A stretch of 14,701 nucleotides of DNA from assembly GCA_903918705.1 (NCBI GenBank), contig CAIXFP010000662.1:1-14701 (forward strand). Reading direction: 5' to 3'. Positions 6,324-12,521 of the stretch are shown piece after piece. Within the stretch, counting starts at the first letter, position 1. Every line of letters starts with the position of its first letter. The DNA comes from an uncultured Pseudomonadota bacterium (GTDB lineage Bacteria; Pseudomonadota; Gammaproteobacteria; Burkholderiales; Thiobacillaceae). Under the pieces are notes generated by a model. That model saw nothing but the letters and a program-made list of their open reading frames with translations, did no database searches and had not been told where the DNA came from. The position numbers and the translations under genes are program-made.

Positions 6324-8167
6324 AAACCAGGAACAAGGTTCCAGCAGCCTGTCGGACTTTGGTCGTCGATAGCGAAAAGCGGCCCCAGCGAGGCCAGTTT
6401 TTGCCGGATTTCCAGCCGACGATGCCAAAGTCCGGCAGGCTGCCAGGAGCCAGGAGCCATGGGGTGCTGGCCCTGCTTTTGCTGCTCTCCGCCTGCGCCC
6501 AGGTCCGGGACAAGCCGACCCTGCCGCAGATCCGGGAGACGATGCAGCGCGCCGTGGAAGCGCCCAGGCCGGCGCCCCTGCCTCCCGCCGTGGCGGCGGT
6601 CCTGGCGCCGCAAAGCGATCTGGAACTGCCGAGGAGCGCCGCGCAGCCCCTGGAACCGCGCTTCGACCTGGCGGTGAGCAATGCGCCGGCGCAGCAGGTA
6701 TTCCTCGGCATCGCCTCGGGCACCCGCTACAGCATGCTGTTGCATCCGGAGGTGGCGGGCATCATCACGGTCAACCTCAAGGACGTGACCGTGCCCGAGG
6801 CCATGAGCGCGCTGCGCGAACTGTACGGCTACGACTTCCGCATCGACGGCGGCAACATCTTCGTCCAGCCCATCACGCCCCAGACCCGCTTCTACGCCAT
6901 CGCCTACCCCAGCGAGATCCGCCAGGGCAAGTCCGACCTGCGGGTGATCTCCGGCGCGGTGACCGACAGCAGCAGCAGCACCGGCGCCAGCGGCACCACA
7001 ACGGCGACCAGTTCCAAACAGATCGAAACCAGCCGCCTGTCCACCGAGGAGAAAAGCGACTTCTGGGGAGAATTACAGGCCGGCATCGGCATGCTGGTGG
7101 GCTGTAGCGGCCCGGCCGGGGCGCTGACCTGCCCGACTGGGCGCAGCGTGATGACCAGCCCCCACACCGGCATGCTGGCGGTGCGCGCCCTGCCCGCGGA
7201 GCAGCGCCAGGTGGGCGAATACCTCCGGGCGGCGAAGCTCAGCGTAGAACGCCAGGTCATGATCGAAGCCAAGATTGTGGAAGTCACCCTCAACGACGGC
7301 GCCCAAAGCGGGGTCAACTGGTCCGTCTTCCACAAGGGTGCTCCCACCTGGGCGAAAGGGGCGGATGCCAGCCAGTTCCCGATCCCGCCCGGTTCCCCCG
7401 TCACCTCGACCTCGGCCCTGACGCCTTCCACCGTGGGCGGCCTCCTCAACGGCGGCCTGCCCGCCGCCGCCAACAGCAGCGCCGGCATCTTCGGCCTCGC
7501 CTTCCAGACCGGCAGCTTCGCCGCCCTGCTCAACTTCCTCGACACCCAGGGCAACGTCCAGGTGCTGTCCAGCCCGCGCATCGCCGCCATCAACAACCAG
7601 AAGGCGGTGCTCAAGGTGGGCACCGACGACTTCTTCGTCACCAACGTGTCCACCACCACCAGTGTCAGCGGCAGCGCCGCGGGCAGCACCTCCATGCCCA
7701 ACGTCACCCTGCAGCCCTTTTTCTCCGGCATCTCCCTGGACGTGACGCCCCAGATCGACGACAGCGGCGACATCATCCTGCATGTGCATCCGGCGGTGAG
7801 CGTGGTCACCACCAATAAACAGACGATCGACCTCGGCATCAGCGGCGGCAGCCCCATGATTTTGCCCCTGGCCTCCAGCACCATCTCCGAGGCGGACAGC
7901 ATGGTGCGCCTCAAGGACGGCGAGATCGCCGCCATCGGCGGCCTGATGAAACGCGAATCCCGCGAGGACGGCAGCGGCGTCCCCGGCCTGGGCAACATTC
8001 CCGGCCTGGGGTTGTTGTTCAAGAACAGCAATGCCTCGCACCTGAAGCAGGAACTGGTGATCCTGCTGAAACCCACCGTAATCCGGCAGCAGTCGGACTG
8101 GCTGGACACGGCACGGGAAGCCGGCGGGCGCATGAACGAGATGAGCACCGCGCCGGTGCCACGGTGA
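6320..8167 (+). CDS. mshL: MSHA outer-membrane secretin MshL (lipoprotein, odd extended N-terminus)
   Basis: This secretin forms the outer-membrane pore for the MSHA pilus. From ATG 6320 it has 615 residues. A lipoprotein signal core LLLLLSAC places the lipidated cysteine at residue 59. An N-terminal STN/secretin-N domain lies at about 114-190 (FDLAVSNAPAQQVFLGIASG), followed by a Ser/Thr-rich insert (about 212-240), then the secretin core (about 310-595) with VQVLSSPRIAAINNQKAVLK, ISLDVTPQIDDSGDIILHVHP and VPGLGNIPGLGLLF. ATG 6320 overlaps the mshK stop and has GGAG at 6311-6314. The first 58 residues are unusual: they are mostly encoded by a palindromic repeat element (6344-6443). ATG 6422 would give 581 residues and a normal-length signal peptide with cysteine 25, but lacks a ribosome binding site. 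Confidence 0.9.
   Translation: MKTRNKVPAACRTLVVDSEKRPQRGQFLPDFQPTMPKSGRLPGARSHGVLALLLLLSACAQVRDKPTLPQIRETMQRAVEAPRPAPLPPAVAAVLAPQSDLELPRSAAQPLEPRFDLAVSNAPAQQVFLGIASGTRYSMLLHPEVAGIITVNLKDVTVPEAMSALRELYGYDFRIDGGNIFVQPITPQTRFYAIAYPSEIRQGKSDLRVISGAVTDSSSSTGASGTTTATSSKQIETSRLSTEEKSDFWGELQAGIGMLVGCSGPAGALTCPTGRSVMTSPHTGMLAVRALPAEQRQVGEYLRAAKLSVERQVMIEAKIVEVTLNDGAQSGVNWSVFHKGAPTWAKGADASQFPIPPGSPVTSTSALTPSTVGGLLNGGLPAAANSSAGIFGLAFQTGSFAALLNFLDTQGNVQVLSSPRIAAINNQKAVLKVGTDDFFVTNVSTTTSVSGSAAGSTSMPNVTLQPFFSGISLDVTPQIDDSGDIILHVHPAVSVVTTNKQTIDLGISGGSPMILPLASSTISEADSMVRLKDGEIAAIGGLMKRESREDGSGVPGLGNIPGLGLLFKNSNASHLKQELVILLKPTVIRQQSDWLDTAREAGGRMNEMSTAPVPR
6344..6443. repeat. Palindromic MITE-like element inside the 5' end of mshL
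   Basis: Two long inverted arms face each other: 6344-6368 (GCAGCCTGTCGGACTTTGG, then TCGTCG) and the complement of 6417-6443 (GCAGCCTGCCGGACTTTGG, CA, TCGTCG). They agree at 24 of 25 left-arm positions with one substitution and a 2-base bulge, around a 48-base interior. Weaker matching (GGTTCC against GGCTCC) may extend the element to about 6337-6451. No transposase is encoded. The form, long near-perfect inverted ends on a short non-coding body, is that of a MITE or large REP-type element moved by a protein encoded elsewhere. It is read through by mshL and would fold strongly in the mRNA just downstream of the start codon. Confidence 0.75.
6443..6459 (+). repeat. Heptamer tandem repeat, unit CCAGGAG
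   Basis: Two full copies of CCAGGAG plus a partial CCA follow the right arm of the palindromic element. A related CCAGGAAC lies on the other side at 6327-6334. Copy-number change by slippage would shift the mshL frame if translation starts at 6320 or 6422. The array is short, so it may be chance. Confidence 0.4.
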
Positions 8168-8339
8168 TGGGCGCACCGGTGACCATGGCAACAGCCCTTT
8201 ACTTGAAGTGGGCCCGGATGATGCAACGCTGCGGGAGGCCCGTCCCGGACCGACCACACGGTCATGCCCGTGGCTACGTTGTTCGCGGCGGGACGCCGCT
8301 CCCACGGCGACGACGTTACACGTTAAAGGGGGCGGCAGG
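8168..8339. repeat. 172-base mshL-mshM gap with REP-like hairpins
   Basis: The gap contains a strong hairpin: GCGGCG (8285-8290), loop GGA, CGCCGC (8294-8299), enclosed by CCGTGG (8268-8273) and CCACGG (8302-8307). On the minus strand it reads GTGGGAGCGGCGTCCCGCCG, the common form of a REP unit with a GTGG/GTAG head followed by a GC hairpin, a class mobilised by RAYT (IS200-type) transposases. A second, weaker hairpin CGGGA/TCCCG lies at 8232-8247, so the block may be a REP pair (REPIN-like). No gene or T-rich terminator is seen. Such hairpins can stabilise upstream mRNA or lower downstream expression. Confidence 0.6.
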
Positions 8340-9179
8340 ATGTATCTCGCCCACTTCGGACTAAGGGAATTTCCCTTCGGCCTGACCCCGGACACCGGCT
8401 ATTTTTTCCCCGGCGCCGGCACCCAGGCGGCCCTCAACACCTTGCTGGTGGCCCTGGACGCGGGCGAGGGGCTGATCAAGATCGTCGGCGAAGTGGGTTC
8501 CGGCAAGACCCTGCTGTGCCGCTACCTGCTCAACCAACTGGAAGCCGAGGGCTGGGCCGCGGCCTACATCCCCAACCCCCATCTCACGCCCGCCGCCCTC
8601 AACCAGGCCCTGCTCGGCGAACTGGGCGGCGACGTCAAACGCAGCCTCGCCTACGGCCTCACCAAGGCCCTGGAAGCGCGCCTGCTGGATCTGGCGCGGG
8701 ACGGGCGCCGCGCCGTGGCCCTCATCGACGAAGCCCAGGCCATCCCCCTGGAAAGCCTGGAGGCGCTGCGCCTCATCACCAACCTGGAAACGGAGAAGCG
8801 CAAGTTGCTGCAGATCGTTCTGTTCGGCCAGCCGGAACTGGACGCCCGCCTGGACGACCCCGCGGTGCGCCAGATCAAGAGTCGCATCGCCTTTCACGAC
8901 CAGTTGACGCCCCTCTCCGGCGCGGAAACCCCGGCTTACCTGACGCACCGCGCGGCCCTGGCCGGCGCCCCACGGCCCCTGTTCCAGGCGGCGGCGGCCC
9001 GCAAGCTGCACCGCGCCAGCCGCGGCACCCCGAGATTGCTCAACGTCCTGGCCCACAAGGCCCTGCTCCTGGCCTACGGCGAGGGCGCCGAGCAGGTGGC
9101 TCCGCGCCACGTGCGCCAGGCCGGCCGGGACACGCCGGGGACGCGCCTGTCCCTGTTCGACCGGCTGCTGCCGGCCTGA
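8340..9179 (+). CDS. mshM: MSHA biogenesis ATPase MshM (ExeA/GspA-type AAA protein)
   Basis: The 279-residue protein opens with MYLAHFGLREFPFGLTPDTG, the standard start of MshM/ExeA-type ATPases. The Walker A loop GEVGSGKT is at residues 50-57 and the Walker B strand VALIDEAQ at 126-133. LLQIVLFGQPELDARL (about 157-172) and an arginine-rich lid with SRGTPRLLNVLAHKALLLAY near the C-terminus complete the AAA fold. These cytoplasmic ATPases are linked to secretin placement or pilus assembly; they are not the main extension motor. ATG 8340 has AAAGGGGG at 8325-8332 as ribosome binding site. In-frame starts further upstream fall in the REP-like gap and are rejected. mshN follows after 11 bases. 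Confidence 0.88.
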   Translation: MYLAHFGLREFPFGLTPDTGYFFPGAGTQAALNTLLVALDAGEGLIKIVGEVGSGKTLLCRYLLNQLEAEGWAAAYIPNPHLTPAALNQALLGELGGDVKRSLAYGLTKALEARLLDLARDGRRAVALIDEAQAIPLESLEALRLITNLETEKRKLLQIVLFGQPELDARLDDPAVRQIKSRIAFHDQLTPLSGAETPAYLTHRAALAGAPRPLFQAAAARKLHRASRGTPRLLNVLAHKALLLAYGEGAEQVAPRHVRQAGRDTPGTRLSLFDRLLPA

Positions 9180-9190
9180 CCCGCTGAGCC

Positions 9191-10252
9191 ATGAGCGTCA
9201 TCAACCGCGTCCTCAAGGATCTCGACCGCAAGGGTGGGGCGCCGTCTCTTCGCAATGGCGTCCTCGCCGTGCGGGCCGAGCCGGCACCGCGGCGGCGGCG
9301 CTGGCCCTGGGTAGTGGTGCTGCTGCTGGCCGGATTGGCTGCCGCCTGGGGGTTACGGCCCCCAGCGACAACTTCGCCGGCCCAGCCCGAGGACATGGCG
9401 CCGCGCCTGCGCATGAGCGATACGCTGACTCTCCCCGCCCCCCGAGGGGCCGGGGGAGAGGGAACAGGCGCCGGCGCGAAGCGGGATCTTCCGCCGCCGG
9501 AACCTGGCACGCTCCTGCCTGAACCCAGGTCCGCGCCGGGATCCCTCTCCTCCGCCCCGCTCCCGCAGGGGGAGGGGAGAAAGGCGGCCGCCGCGGTGGG
9601 CGAAGCCCCTTATCCGGTCAGACTCGACACCCATCTGCCCGAGTCGCGCCCGCCCAGGGTGGTCAAGGAAGCCCGGCCGGCGACGCCCCACGAACAGGCC
9701 GACCAGGCCTGGCGCCAGGCGTCGCAATGGCTCGAGCAGGGGCGCGGGCGCGAGGGGGCGGCCCTCCTGGAAACCGCCCTGAGCCTGGAGCCCGGCCACG
9801 GCCCGGCGCGCCAGACGCTGATCGCCTTCTGTCTGGAGAACGGCGACAGCGCCCGCGGCGAGAGTCTGTTGCGCGAGGGTCTGCGCCTGCATGCCGACGA
9901 CCCCTGGTACAACCGGGCCCTGGGCCAACTCAACCTGCGCCACGGCGACCTGGCGCAATCCCTGGCCACCCTGAAGGCCGGCCTCGCCAAGGGCGCGGAC
10001 GCCGCCTACTGGGGGCTATACGCCGGCGTGCTGGGCAAGGCCGGCAAGGCCGCGGAGGCGGCGGCGGCCTACCGCGAAGCGGCCCGCCTCGACCCCGGCC
10101 ACGGCCCCTGGTGGATCGGGCTGGCGGTATCCCTGGAACAAAGCGGCGCCCGCGGTGAAGCGGCCGCCGCCTACCAACGCGCGCTCCAGGCGCGGCTTAC
10201 CCCGGAAGTCCGCGACTATGCGGCGAGGAAGGCGCAGGAACTGGGGCAGTAA
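9191..10252 (+). CDS. mshN: MSHA biogenesis protein MshN (TPR protein)
   Basis: A 353-residue protein with the typical start MSVINRVLKDLDRKG. One membrane helix follows an RRRR anchor (residues about 38-55), then a long Pro/Gly-rich periplasmic linker (about 56-165) and a C-terminal set of TPR helices (about 168-350: GREGAALLETALSLEPGHGP, AYREAARLDPGHGPWW, AAAYQRALQARLTPEVRDYA). TPR proteins of pilus clusters act as scaffolds at the inner membrane. Residues about 80-130 are encoded by two intergenic-type hairpin repeats, giving translated phrases such as LPAPRGAGGEGTG and SAPLPQGEGR that look unlike normal linker. mshN is the last plus-strand gene of the cluster and converges on hemY, 78 bases away. 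Confidence 0.82.
   Translation: MSVINRVLKDLDRKGGAPSLRNGVLAVRAEPAPRRRRWPWVVVLLLAGLAAAWGLRPPATTSPAQPEDMAPRLRMSDTLTLPAPRGAGGEGTGAGAKRDLPPPEPGTLLPEPRSAPGSLSSAPLPQGEGRKAAAAVGEAPYPVRLDTHLPESRPPRVVKEARPATPHEQADQAWRQASQWLEQGRGREGAALLETALSLEPGHGPARQTLIAFCLENGDSARGESLLREGLRLHADDPWYNRALGQLNLRHGDLAQSLATLKAGLAKGADAAYWGLYAGVLGKAGKAAEAAAAYREAARLDPGHGPWWIGLAVSLEQSGARGEAAAAYQRALQARLTPEVRDYAARKAQELGQ
9429..9460. repeat. Hairpin repeat 1 inside mshN
   Basis: CTCTCCCC (9429-9436) pairs perfectly with GGGGAGAG (9453-9460), and CCCC (9440-9443) with GGGG (9446-9449). This CTCTCCCC/GGGGAGAG form is a common dispersed intergenic repeat in proteobacteria. Here it lies in frame within the MshN linker. Confidence 0.65.
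9545..9580. repeat. Hairpin repeat 2 inside mshN
   Basis: TCTCC (9546-9550) pairs with GGAGA (9576-9580) and CTCCC (9560-9564) with GGGAG (9570-9574). It resembles the first hairpin about 85 bases upstream, and its 3' GGGGAGA can also pair with the CTCTCCCC at 9429. The two may bound one inserted block of about 150 bases, read in frame by mshN. Confidence 0.55.
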
Positions 10253-10297
10253 GTCGGGCACCAGGCTGGAGGCATCGTCAGCCGCACTTTCCGGATG

Positions 10298-10311
10298 CCG
10301 GCGAACGCCGG
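10298..10311. terminator. Hairpin between convergent mshN and hemY
   Basis: CCGGCG (10298-10303), AA, CGCCGG (10306-10311) forms a perfect 6-base-pair stem in the 78-base gap between the two converging genes. No T-run follows on either strand, so it is at best a weak or Rho-assisted bidirectional terminator; hairpins of this shape are also common dispersed repeats. Confidence 0.35.
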
Positions 10312-10330
10312 TTGCAGGCAGGAAGGGCGC

Positions 10331-10738
10331 TCAGCGTGAGGCGGTCGACCCCTGCTCCGCCGGCTCTCGCGTCAGGCGCCGGGCGATGTCTGGCGCCTGG
10401 CTGGCCTGGGCACGGCGGGCCAGTCTGTCGGCGCGCAAGGCGTCGCCGTCGAGATGGGCGCGCATGGCGTTGAACAGGGCGCGGTCCGCCGCCGCGCCGC
10501 GCCGCCGGCTACGCCACTCGCGCACGTCCTCGGGCAGGCGCAGGGCGACCTGGCCCAGGCGCAGCAAGGCATAGGCCAGGGTAATGACCCCCACCAGCAA
10601 CAGCAGGGCCAGCATGAATGAAAGTTCCATGCGCCAGGGCGGGTACACCACGATGACGTACCCCTGGTCGACCCGGGCCGCCAGGGTCAGGGCCACCGCC
10701 AGGGCGAAGAGGGCGAGCAGCCAGAGGGCGGCGCGCAT
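10331..10738 (-). CDS. hemY: HemY-like protein, truncated: only the N-terminal membrane domain remains
   Basis: The 135-residue product matches the HemY N-terminal domain: a first membrane helix (about 3-22), a short periplasmic turn with GYVIVVYPPWRMELS (26-40), a second helix (about 41-62) and the basic segment RLPEDVREWRSRRR. HemY proteins are normally about 400 residues, with a TPR region after this domain. Here likeness fades near residue 119 (QASQAPDIA) and the frame ends in RRLTREPAEQGSTASR. The 78 bases to mshN hold no TPR coding in any frame I could see, so the rest is deleted rather than frameshifted. HemY accompanies late haem synthesis genes but its biochemical role is unclear. 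The ATG overlaps the hemX stop by one base. The gene could be a remnant. Confidence 0.72.
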   Translation of the reverse strand: MRAALWLLALFALAVALTLAARVDQGYVIVVYPPWRMELSFMLALLLLVGVITLAYALLRLGQVALRLPEDVREWRSRRRGAAADRALFNAMRAHLDGDALRADRLARRAQASQAPDIARRLTREPAEQGSTASR

Positions 10739-11733
10739 CAGCGGCCCTTGCCGCGGGCGGCGCGCACGGCCTTCAGGCTGGCGTCTATTTCCGCGTCCTG
10801 CAAGACCACCGGCGCGTCGCGCATGTCGTCGAGGCTGGACAGCACCGCGCGGGTGGCCGCGTCGCGGCGATTGAAATAATGGGCGGTCCAGTCGCGGGCG
10901 GCGGCGATGTCGTCGCGGAAGGTGGTCTCATCGCGCTGCAGGGCGGCCAGGCGCGCGGAAAGCAGGCGCAGCTTGAGGTTCTCGCGCAGGAAATACACCT
11001 GGGAGGGAGCCATCAGCGGCAGTTCGGGATGATCCAGGCGGGTGATCCGCACCAGGCTCTTGAATTCTTCCCAGGCCTCGCCGGAAAGATGGGCCAGGGT
11101 GGCGACGGCACCGCCGTGGGCGGCAGGCAAGGGCGCCGGCGCCGGCGCGGTCTCGGATTCCGGTTTGAGGCGGTCCACGCTCTGGATCAGCGCATCGAGG
11201 CGGGCATTGAGGTTGACGATGTCCGCCGCCGGCAACAGGCGCAAGCGCTCCATGTCGCGGGCGATGGTGTCGCGCAAGCCGTTGAACTGGGGCTTGTCGA
11301 GTTGGGCCAGGCGGGTCGCCGCCGCGTCCAGGCCGATCAGGGCCGCCTTCACGTTGCCGGCCAGTTGCAGTTGCTGTTGCGCCAGCAACAGGGTCTGTTC
11401 GATGTCCGCCACCACCCGCTCGTCCTGGCTGCGGGCGATGTCCTGATACATCGCGCCCAGGGCCAGTTGTTGGTTCTGGGTTTCCTGGGCGCGTGATTCC
11501 AGGGCGGTGAGGCGGCCCTGCAGATCGGCCAGGGCGGCATTGGCGGCCTTGGCGGCGGCGCGTGCCTCCTGGCTGGCGGCATCGAAGGCGCCGATGCGGC
11601 GGGCCAGTTGGATCTCCAGGCCCTGCATGCGGTCGTAGGCCGACCAGGAAAAGCCCAGGGTCACGACGAGGGCGGCTCCGCCCAGGGCGACGGCCAGCCA
11701 GGTGAGTCGGGACGCGGGCATCGGCTCAGCCAT
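10738..11733 (-). CDS. hemX: HemX-like inner-membrane protein (often misnamed uroporphyrinogen-III C-methyltransferase)
   Basis: The 331-residue protein starts MAEPMPASRLTWLAVALGGA, with a single membrane helix at about 10-29. A long coiled coil follows (about 38-90, EARAAAKAANAALADLQGRL), then a helical periplasmic domain (VVADIEQTLLLAQQQLQLAG; QVYFLRENLKLRLLSARLAA) and the typical C-terminal pattern AARDWTAHYFNRRD. This is the HemX family found between hemD and hemY; it has no SAM-binding motif, so the methyltransferase name common in databases is not supported here. The start at 11733 overlaps the hemD stop by 8 bases; an in-frame extension of 25 codons upstream lies inside hemD and is rejected. 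A Pro/Ala linker (APAPAPLPAA) lies near residue 195. Confidence 0.85.
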   Translation of the reverse strand: MAEPMPASRLTWLAVALGGAALVVTLGFSWSAYDRMQGLEIQLARRIGAFDAASQEARAAAKAANAALADLQGRLTALESRAQETQNQQLALGAMYQDIARSQDERVVADIEQTLLLAQQQLQLAGNVKAALIGLDAAATRLAQLDKPQFNGLRDTIARDMERLRLLPAADIVNLNARLDALIQSVDRLKPESETAPAPAPLPAAHGGAVATLAHLSGEAWEEFKSLVRITRLDHPELPLMAPSQVYFLRENLKLRLLSARLAALQRDETTFRDDIAAARDWTAHYFNRRDAATRAVLSSLDDMRDAPVVLQDAEIDASLKAVRAARGKGR

Positions 11734-12496
11734 GGGCGAAGTATTCCACAAGCCCTCGCAGCAAGCCTGCTTCGCCGGAAGGGGTGGCGATGGCATGGGC
11801 CACGCCAAGATGGCGCGCGTGCAGGGCGATGCGCGGATGCGGCGCGAACAGGGGGGTGGCGCGTATCAACTGGGCCTGGCCGGCGCCCAACAGGGTAAAC
11901 AGGTTGTCCAGGCCCTCGGAACTCAGCACGGTGGCCGCCTGGACGCCACCCCGGCGCCAGGTTGCGATGAGGGAGGCCGGGTCGGCGCCGGGCAGGCCGC
12001 GCCGGTAGCATTCGGCGTAGTCCACCCGGGCGCCGCGTTTTGCCAGGGTTTCCGCCAACAGTTCGCGGCCCCCGACGCCACGGAAGATCACCACGCGGCG
12101 GCCGTCCATGGCGGCCAGTTCGGGCAGGGCGAGCAGGTGTTCGCTGTCGCCGCCGTCCGTGGGCGCGAGCACCCGCGCGAAACCGGCGTCGCGCAGGGCC
12201 GCGGCCGTACCCTGGCCGACCGCGCCGACACGCAAGCCGGCTGGCCAGGCGGGAACGGCGGCCAGCCCATGCCGCACAGCGGTGGGACTGACGAATAGGG
12301 CGAGGTCGTAGGCGGCCAGATCGGCCATGTGCCGCGCCAGGGCGTCCGGGTCGGCACAGGGCAGGATGGCCAGGGTGGGAAACAGGATCGGCACGCCGCC
12401 GAGTTCCGCCACGCCAGCCTGCAACCCGGCCGCCTGCCCGGCCGGGCGGGTGATCAGCACCCCCACGCCGGCCAGGGGCAGGTTCATTCCGGCCAT
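11726..12496 (-). CDS. hemD: Uroporphyrinogen-III synthase HemD
   Basis: The 256-residue protein has the HemD fold of two alpha-beta domains. It opens with VGVLITRPAGQAAGLQAGVA, then the first-domain segment AAYDLALFVSPTAVRHGLAA (about 59-78), the hinge with VGAVGQGTAAALRDAGFARV (about 91-110), and a second-domain RVVIFRGVGGRELLAETLAK stretch followed by YAECYRR. HemD closes and inverts ring D of the linear hydroxymethylbilane made by HemC, giving uroporphyrinogen III in the cytoplasm. Sequence conservation in this family is low, but the position directly after hemC and the motifs agree. Starts at 12496 and 12487 (MNLPLAG) are both possible; neither has a good ribosome binding site. The stop overlaps hemX. 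Confidence 0.9.
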   Translation of the reverse strand: MAGMNLPLAGVGVLITRPAGQAAGLQAGVAELGGVPILFPTLAILPCADPDALARHMADLAAYDLALFVSPTAVRHGLAAVPAWPAGLRVGAVGQGTAAALRDAGFARVLAPTDGGDSEHLLALPELAAMDGRRVVIFRGVGGRELLAETLAKRGARVDYAECYRRGLPGADPASLIATWRRGGVQAATVLSSEGLDNLFTLLGAGQAQLIRATPLFAPHPRIALHARHLGVAHAIATPSGEAGLLRGLVEYFAHG

Positions 12497-12521
12497 GCGG
12501 CGGTCGCGGAGGCGGACAAGT

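Noticed and set aside
6904..8265. Long minus-strand open frame opposite mshL (453 codons)
   Set aside because: It mirrors a clearly recognisable secretin, has no domain that I recognise, and is expected from codon bias in high-GC DNA.
8268..8307. The mshL-mshM hairpin as a Rho-independent terminator
   Set aside because: No T-run follows on either strand, and the GTGG head fits a REP unit better.
8208..8339. N-terminal extension of mshM through the mshL-mshM gap
   Set aside because: The extension translates the REP-like hairpins. MYLAHFGLREFPFGL from ATG 8340 is the family start and has a ribosome binding site.
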